This document shows positions 59,641-64,000 of a DNA stretch of 64,000 nucleotides, one piece after another (positions within the stretch are counted from its first letter, which is position 1; every line of letters starts with the position of its first letter). The notes beneath the pieces were generated by a model. That model saw only the letters and a program-made list of their open reading frames with translations, was not told where the DNA came from and searched no databases. Source of the stretch: Paenibacillus lemnae (GTDB taxonomy: Bacteria > Bacillota > Bacilli > Paenibacillales > Paenibacillaceae); NCBI RefSeq assembly GCF_012933385.1, contig NZ_JABBPN010000006.1, forward strand, positions 62,001 to 126,000. Direction: 5' to 3'. Made by a program: the position numbers and the translations under genes.

Positions 59641-60678
59641 TCACTTGTTTTTGCGCGGAAATCCTCTTTCATAGGCTTTAGGTACTTTCTGTTCTCCCTG
59701 AAGCGCTTCAGAAGCATGCAGTGCCCAGTAAGGATCTTTCAGCATTCCGCGGCCTACAGCGACCAAATCCGCTTTACCTTCCAGAATCACATTCTGAGCC
59801 ACTTCGAATTCATCCAGCAGACCGACAGCAATCACCGGTGTATGCAGCTTCTTCTTAAATTCATCGGCAAGATCCACTTGGTATGCGGGAACCGCTTTTG
59901 GACCTCCGTCCGACCCAACCGGTCCTTCTCCGCCTGATGTAATATGAAAAATATCCACGCCCGCATGTTTATAGCGCTCGCATATTGAAGCAATATAGTC
60001 GATACCATATCCGTCCTCAACATATTCTTTCGCAGAGACGCGCATAATGATGGGCATCCCTTCCGGCAAAACCTCTTTTACAGCCTGCACCACTTTTTCA
60101 CCGAATAAAGCATAATCTTTACCGTACTCGTCCTTCCTCTGGTTCGTCAGCGGAGAATGAAACTGGTGAATGAGATATCCATGTGCTCCGTGGATTTCAA
60201 CCGTATCAAATCCCGCTTCTACCGCACGTCTTGCTCCTTCACGGTATAACTGGATCTTCTCTTCCACCTCATCCGTGCTCAAAGCACGAGGCATACCGTA
60301 CTGCGAGCTGAACGGGATGCATGAAGGTGCCATCGGCGGTTCTGCGTCCTGAGCCTTGCGGCCGGCATGGCCGAGCTGGATTCCTATTTTGGTGCCATAG
60401 GAGTGAACACTGTCCACAATTTTGCGGTATGCGGGGATATGTTCGTCGCTCCAAATGCCTGTATCTTGATCCGATATGCGTCCATCGGGCTCAATGGCAG
60501 TCATTTCTATAATAATGAGGCCTGTGCCTCCAACGGCACGGCTTACATAATGCACATAATGCCAATCATTGGGATTACCGTCTTCGGCCTGAACCGAGTA
60601 CTGACACATCGGCGGCATTACAATCCGGTTCTTCAATGTAAGATTCTTAAAACTGTATGGTGTAAATAAATCAGCCAA
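59641..60678 (-). CDS. namA: NADPH dehydrogenase NamA (old yellow enzyme family)
   Basis: The 345-residue flavoenzyme starts with TTG 60678 (AGGAAGG upstream). It matches YqjM/NamA: NRIVMPPMCQYS with the active-site Cys, GIQLGHAGRKA, VEIHGAHGYLIHQFHSPLTN (in part) with the His pair, and the C-terminal VAVGRGMLKDPYW and RGFPRK. It reduces activated alkenes, nitro compounds and quinones with NADPH. Its 3' end lies just before the pspA promoter. Confidence 0.92.
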   Translation of the reverse strand: MADLFTPYSFKNLTLKNRIVMPPMCQYSVQAEDGNPNDWHYVHYVSRAVGGTGLIIIEMTAIEPDGRISDQDTGIWSDEHIPAYRKIVDSVHSYGTKIGIQLGHAGRKAQDAEPPMAPSCIPFSSQYGMPRALSTDEVEEKIQLYREGARRAVEAGFDTVEIHGAHGYLIHQFHSPLTNQRKDEYGKDYALFGEKVVQAVKEVLPEGMPIIMRVSAKEYVEDGYGIDYIASICERYKHAGVDIFHITSGGEGPVGSDGGPKAVPAYQVDLADEFKKKLHTPVIAVGLLDEFEVAQNVILEGKADLVAVGRGMLKDPYWALHASEALQGEQKVPKAYERGFPRKNK

Positions 60679-60832
60679 ACGGATTCATTCCTTCCTGCTT
60701 AAATATATTGCAACATCATTATACACCTTATGGCCTGCCTATCCAAAAAAGAAGCTTACAGCAGCCCACTTGGAAGATTCAAGCATATTTTGAACGACTC
60801 CAGGGCATACCAATAAAAAGATAAAGGAGCCG

Positions 60833-61612
60833 ATGAACTTGAACCATCTCTACGCCCCTTGGATCAAAATAGGTTTGATATGTATTTTACTATTCACCCT
60901 TCCCTGCACTACTGTACAAGGCTTTTCGGATGCCTCAGACAGACTAGGACAAGAATCCTCAGACCGGCTAACATTAAGCCAGCTGCTGAAGAAGTATCCT
61001 GATACGTTCCGTGCCAAGGGACCGGCTAATCGGCAGATCGCGTTAACTTTTGATGATGTTCCAGATCCGAGATTCACGCCTCAGGTACTCGATATTTTAA
61101 AAAAAGAGAACGTGAAAGCAACGTTTTTTGTAGTTGGCAGCCGCGCAAAAAAACATCCTTCTCTCGTTAAAAGAATGAAGTTTGAGGGCCACACCATCGG
61201 CAATCATTCTTACAATCATGCACAGTTTGGCTTGTTAAGCCTGCCTGAATTTCAGTCACAGATTAAAAAAACGAACATGATTATCCAGAAGATTACGGGC
61301 GAAACTCCCACGCTTATTCGTCCGCCCTATGGTGATATCACAGAAGAACAGCTTCTATGGGCTCGCAAGCATCAATATAAGGTTGTTAACTGGAACGTCG
61401 ACTCTCTGGATTGGAAAGGCCTGAATAAAGAGCAGATTAAAGAGAATATTTTGTCCGCTGCAGGTCCGGGAGCGATCGTTCTTCAGCATGCTGGCGGTGG
61501 AAAAGGCTCTGATCTCTCTGGCACCCTTCAGGCGCTGCCCGAAGTGATCCATGACCTGAGAAGCAAGGGATACTCATTCGTCACGCTTCCTGAGCTTTTA
61601 CAGCTGCGTTAA
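60833..61612 (+). CDS. Polysaccharide deacetylase (NodB domain)
   Basis: The 259-residue protein has a signal peptide or anchor (about 10-30) and a CE4 domain: TFDDVPDPRF with the metal Asp, HTIGNHSYNH with the His pair, IRPPYGDITEE, NVDSLDWKG and IVLQHAGG. It removes acetyl groups from cell-wall or surface N-acetylsugars outside the cell. AAAGGAG is only three bases before the ATG; a TTG two codons later has better spacing. Length and layout resemble the PdaA/PdaC group, but substrate is unknown. Confidence 0.87.
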   Translation: MNLNHLYAPWIKIGLICILLFTLPCTTVQGFSDASDRLGQESSDRLTLSQLLKKYPDTFRAKGPANRQIALTFDDVPDPRFTPQVLDILKKENVKATFFVVGSRAKKHPSLVKRMKFEGHTIGNHSYNHAQFGLLSLPEFQSQIKKTNMIIQKITGETPTLIRPPYGDITEEQLLWARKHQYKVVNWNVDSLDWKGLNKEQIKENILSAAGPGAIVLQHAGGGKGSDLSGTLQALPEVIHDLRSKGYSFVTLPELLQLR

Positions 61613-61642
61613 GACTATATAAATTTCATCTTATGTAAAAAG

Positions 61643-61669
61643 GCTGCCGGGATCGCGGCAGCTTTTTTT
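61643..61669. terminator. Strong terminator after the deacetylase gene
   Basis: GCTGCCG / CGGCAGC, then T7; an A-run precedes it. Confidence 0.88.
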
Positions 61670-61679
61670 GATAATCTGA

Positions 61680-61919
61680 TTATTGAATTGCATAATAGAA
61701 AATTTCACCGTTAGAATCTTGATACAGTCCGGTAAAAATGTGCGCACTGCCGTCACCCGGTGCATGGTAGAGCATTGAGCAGCAGCCGGATCCATCATAA
61801 AACCAATAGGACCATCCGCCGGAAGATCCTGCTTGAGCACTTGCTGAGCCAACCATGGCAAAGCTCAGGATCATCACAAACGTAAATACGGTTATGAGCC
61901 GCTTTTTCAGTGTGTTCAT
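61680..61919 (-). CDS. Small secreted protein, YWF-DGS type, copy 1
   Basis: The 79-residue protein has a Sec signal peptide (cleavage likely after SASA) and a mature part of about 50 residues: WSYWFYDGSGCCSMLYH, then GLYQDSNGEIFYY. It carries a Cys-Cys pair. It shares the pattern YWF-x-DGS, LY(H/Y) and YQ(D/N)SxG(E/D)xF with the next gene, so the two are paralogues. I do not recognise the family. Confidence 0.6.
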   Translation of the reverse strand: MNTLKKRLITVFTFVMILSFAMVGSASAQAGSSGGWSYWFYDGSGCCSMLYHAPGDGSAHIFTGLYQDSNGEIFYYAIQ

Positions 61920-61942
61920 CCGCGTTCACCGCCTTGGGGTTA

Positions 61943-62185
61943 TTATCGGTTCAAATACACAACTTGAATTTCTTGCACATCGCTCAAATTGAATACATCA
62001 CCGAAGGAATTTTGATAGATCGGCAATGCCCAAGCGCCCTGATCATTCGTGTAATACAACTGCGCCCATGTGCTTGAACCGTCATTAAACCAGTAAGTGA
62101 AGTCCGCCGATGCCATAGCTCCAAATGATAACGACGCTACCAGCACAATGGTAAACAGTACCGTGTACCGACTAAAGCTTTTCAT
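61943..62185 (-). CDS. Small secreted protein, YWF-DGS type, copy 2
   Basis: From ATG 62185 (AAAGGAGG upstream) this 80-residue protein has a signal peptide ending MASA and a mature part starting DFTYWFNDGSSTWAQLYY, then IYQNSFGDVFNLSDVQ. It lacks the Cys pair and is longer at the end than copy 1. The two genes are 23 bases apart, in one direction. Confidence 0.6.
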   Translation of the reverse strand: MKSFSRYTVLFTIVLVASLSFGAMASADFTYWFNDGSSTWAQLYYTNDQGAWALPIYQNSFGDVFNLSDVQEIQVVYLNR

Positions 62186-62404
62186 GAAGTGACCTCCTTT
62201 CCTGCAGGATACCGAGGAATCAGCCAATGTTTGGAAGACTTTACCTCTATGTACCTTTCCCCTAATTATAGAAATATTAAACATATAATTACCAACTAAT
62301 GTAATTTACTTTTCCCACCTGCGTGAAAATAGTAAACTCCAGCAAGCGCTGACAAAGCGGTCTATTTATCCTAAGATATCAGCATATTGGGCACGCTATA
62401 TAAG

Positions 62405-62436
62405 AAAAAAGGCGGCCGCTAAGAGCCGTCTTTACA
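62405..62436 (-). terminator. Terminator of the LysM-3D gene
   Basis: AAAGACGGC pairs with GCCGCCTTT (one mismatch) and T6 follows on the minus strand. Confidence 0.65.
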
Positions 62437-62438
62437 AA

Positions 62439-63089
62439 TTATTTAATCATATATAATTTCACATTCTGATATCCGAAAGCACTCACGGATTTAGGAGATC
62501 CTGGAATAAAAATATCGACACGGTTTTCCTTGATAGCGCCTCCGATATCTCTAGCGACAGCCACGAATGCTTTCTTGGGCAGACTTGGATGCCTGTGTCC
62601 TGTTACGAGTACCTTAGTACCCAGCGGAATCACTTTAGGATCAACGGCGATCGTACCGAGCTTAAGGGGGTTTCCGAAGTAATCGACCGCTCCCCATCCG
62701 CCGTTTTCACTTGCAGCTGAAGAATAAGCTGTAGCTTTCACCGACATTGTCTTGCTGTATTGAAAAGTTTTGCCCCAAGCTTTTACAACGTTTTGTTCCG
62801 GAAAGACATGCAAGCTGGGAATGAAGCTGCTGGCAGTATTCCCGCCTGGTATATTGACTTTAAGGCCGGGATATATGTTTAGAGCCTGAATGCCCGGATT
62901 TGCGTTCATGAGAGAGTTCAAAGGGACACTGTATTTCTTGGAGAGCAGGTAAAAGGTGTCACCTTGTTTCGTCGTATGTACGGATGCTGCCTCCGCTGCC
63001 GGAATTGCTGCTGAAGTCATACTGAATGTCATCGCAGCGGCTGTAAACCATTTTAACACTTTACTTTTGGACCATGTTTTCAGATTCAT
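62439..63089 (-). CDS. LysM and 3D-domain cell-wall protein (YocH-like)
   Basis: The 216-residue protein has a signal peptide (cleaved near AEAASV), one LysM repeat (about 36-80, HTTKQGDTFYLLSKKYSVPL core, NPGIQALNIYPGLKVNIP) and a C-terminal 3D domain (about 115-215: ATAYSSAASENGG, GTIAVDPKVIPLGTKV, ARDIGGAIKENRVDIF with the three Asp). It resembles B. subtilis YocH, an autolysin-like muralytic protein of the WalRK regulon. A WalR-like box lies upstream. Confidence 0.88.
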   Translation of the reverse strand: MNLKTWSKSKVLKWFTAAAMTFSMTSAAIPAAEAASVHTTKQGDTFYLLSKKYSVPLNSLMNANPGIQALNIYPGLKVNIPGGNTASSFIPSLHVFPEQNVVKAWGKTFQYSKTMSVKATAYSSAASENGGWGAVDYFGNPLKLGTIAVDPKVIPLGTKVLVTGHRHPSLPKKAFVAVARDIGGAIKENRVDIFIPGSPKSVSAFGYQNVKLYMIK

Positions 63090-63112
63090 CTGGATGCCTC
63101 CTTGCTGTAATG

Positions 63113-63129
63113 GTTACAAATATATCACA
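63113..63129 (-). promoter_or_regulatory. WalR-like box
   Basis: TGTGAT-N5-TGTAAC on the minus strand fits the WalR pattern TGTWAH-N5-TGTWAH with one mismatch. It is enclosed in an inverted repeat GGTTACAAA / TTTGTAACC (63112-63141). Confidence 0.45.
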
Positions 63130-63182
63130 TTTTTGTAACCACTTCTGCATGAAAATGCTTCCATCACTTGGGAGCCGCTCAT

Positions 63183-63212
63183 AAAAATAGGGCTGCCCTT
63201 GGTGGACAACCC
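63183..63212 (-). terminator. Terminator of the amino-acid ABC operon
   Basis: GGGTTGTCC pairs with GGGCAGCCC (two G-U pairs), then TATTTTTA on the minus strand. Confidence 0.75.
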
Positions 63213-63230
63213 CATTGGTTCAACTTAACT

Positions 63231-63953
63231 TTACAGCACTTTGCTCAAGAACTCCCGGGTACGGGGATGTGACGGGTTGGAGAAAATTTGATCCGGTGCT
63301 CCCTCTTCCACGATGCGGCCGCCGTCCATGAACAGAATGCGGTCGCCAACCTCGCGTGCAAATCCCATCTCATGTGTCACGATGACCATGGTCATTCCGT
63401 TTTCAGCCAGTTTTTTCATAACTTCCAGAACTTCTCCGACCATTTCGGGATCCAGCGCCGAGGTCGGTTCGTCAAAGAGCATCACATGCGGCTGCATGGC
63501 CAAAGCACGGGCAATGGCGATCCGCTGCTTTTGACCACCCGACAACTGGGAAGGATACGCATTTCTCTTATCCTGCAGCCCAACCGTCTTCAGCAGCTCA
63601 TCTGCCACTTTTTCCGCATCTGACCGGGATTGTCCCCTTACTTTCATCGGAGCCAGAGTAATGTTCTCCAGCACGCTCTTATGCGGAAACAAATTAAACT
63701 GTTGAAACACCATCCCCATTTTCTCGCGGGTAGCGTTGATGTTATGATTCTTGGCGGTGATTTGTTCGCCCTCGAACATGATTTCTCCGGAAGTCGGCTG
63801 CTCCAGCAGATTCAGACATCGCAAAAATGTACTTTTCCCCGAGCCGCTTGGACCGATGACGACGACAACTTCACCCTTCTGAATCTCGGCGCTAATTCCT
63901 TTCAGAATCTCGACTTTGCTAAACGATTTATGCAGATCTTTAACGGTGATCAC
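63231..63953 (-). CDS. Polar amino acid ABC transporter ATP-binding protein
   Basis: The 240-residue ATPase has Walker [11 protein letters not shown]-loop [11 protein letters not shown], signature LSGGQKQR, Walker [15 protein letters not shown] and the H-loop VTHEMGFA, all typical of the GlnQ/ArtM/TcyC class. It starts with GTG 63953, which overlaps the permease gene by 14 bases. It powers uptake of a polar amino acid such as glutamine, arginine or cystine; which one cannot be told. Confidence 0.92.
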   Translation of the reverse strand: MITVKDLHKSFSKVEILKGISAEIQKGEVVVVIGPSGSGKSTFLRCLNLLEQPTSGEIMFEGEQITAKNHNINATREKMGMVFQQFNLFPHKSVLENITLAPMKVRGQSRSDAEKVADELLKTVGLQDKRNAYPSQLSGGQKQRIAIARALAMQPHVMLFDEPTSALDPEMVGEVLEVMKKLAENGMTMVIVTHEMGFAREVGDRILFMDGGRIVEEGAPDQIFSNPSHPRTREFLSKVL

Positions 63954-64000
63954 TGGCGCTCAATCTCCTTTCCAGCACACCCATCAGCTTCGAGAGTGTG
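63940..64000 (-). CDS. Amino acid ABC transporter permease, C-terminal end
   Basis: Only the last 20 codons are inside the window, reading [19 protein letters not shown], then TAA. The LERRL motif is the usual end of polar amino acid ABC permeases. It overlaps the ATPase start by 14 bases. Confidence 0.7.
   Translation of the reverse strand, partial: TLSKLMGVLERRLSASDHR

Overview
The window looks like an ordinary chromosomal stretch of an aerobic, endospore-forming Gram-positive bacterium, most likely Paenibacillus or a close relative in the Bacillales. The reasons are spore genes (gerQ, cwlJ, tlp), a qoxABCD quinol oxidase, lipoprotein-type binding proteins, an LTA-synthase family enzyme, AGGAGG-type ribosome binding sites, many intrinsic terminators and mid-40s GC by eye. 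I see no rRNA, tRNA, CRISPR array, insertion sequence or prophage. Names come from motif recognition and family knowledge, not from searches.

Layout. 1-6.5 kb: end of a cardiolipin synthase gene, an HD-DUF1835 fusion, and a manganese-type ABC importer mntABCD with a promoter and MntR-like operator. 6.8-10.8 kb: qoxABCD. 11-16 kb: oligoribonuclease NrnB, a Fur-box heme monooxygenase, biotin synthase and an LTA-synthase family protein. 16-21 kb: a sugar-nucleotide epimerase and a glycosyltransferase cluster that encloses two small unknown proteins. 21-30 kb: EamA transporter, KtrB potassium channel, tandem M29 aminopeptidases, an MHYT histidine kinase, and an ECF sigma/anti-sigma pair. 30-35 kb: secreted protein, CNNM/CBS transporter with a leader ORF, gerQ-cwlJ germination pair, copper proteins CopC-CopD. 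35.5-36.7 kb: AT-rich accessory patch with a repeat element and two small overlapping genes. 36.7-42.6 kb: SDR, DUF2500, beta-propeller lipoprotein, Tlp, LysE exporter, L-lactate dehydrogenase, tyrosine recombinase. 42.9-45.4 kb: an attenuator-like leader (12-residue peptide plus two terminators) in front of an RsgA-type GTPase overlapping a broken aminoglycoside-phosphotransferase-like gene. 45.6-48.3 kb: molybdate uptake (modAB) and its divergent regulator. 48.3-54.2 kb: repeats, aldo/keto reductase, SDR, GNAT, XerS, MobB, MoeA. 54.3-57 kb: tatC-tatA-phoX behind Pho boxes. 57-59.6 kb: pspA-DUF350-DUF4178-DUF4247 behind a sigma-W-like promoter. 59.6-64 kb: NamA, polysaccharide deacetylase, two related small secreted proteins, LysM-3D protein with a WalR-like box, and an amino-acid ABC transporter running off the end.

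How the parts fit. Several regulons of the Bacillales are visible through their sites: MntR (mnt), Fur (heme monooxygenase), BirA (bioB), PhoP (phoX-tatAC), sigma-W type (psp), WalR (LysM-3D), and a dyad next to the molybdate regulator. The mod genes and moeA-mobB share molybdenum metabolism although they are 4 kb apart. The PhoX-TatA-TatC set mirrors the PhoD-TatAd-TatCd arrangement of B. subtilis.

The least ordinary things are the leader-controlled rsgA-aph module, a palindromic interspersed repeat with one 194-bp copy and three partial copies (all in the same orientation), and the small-protein/glycosyltransferase cluster.
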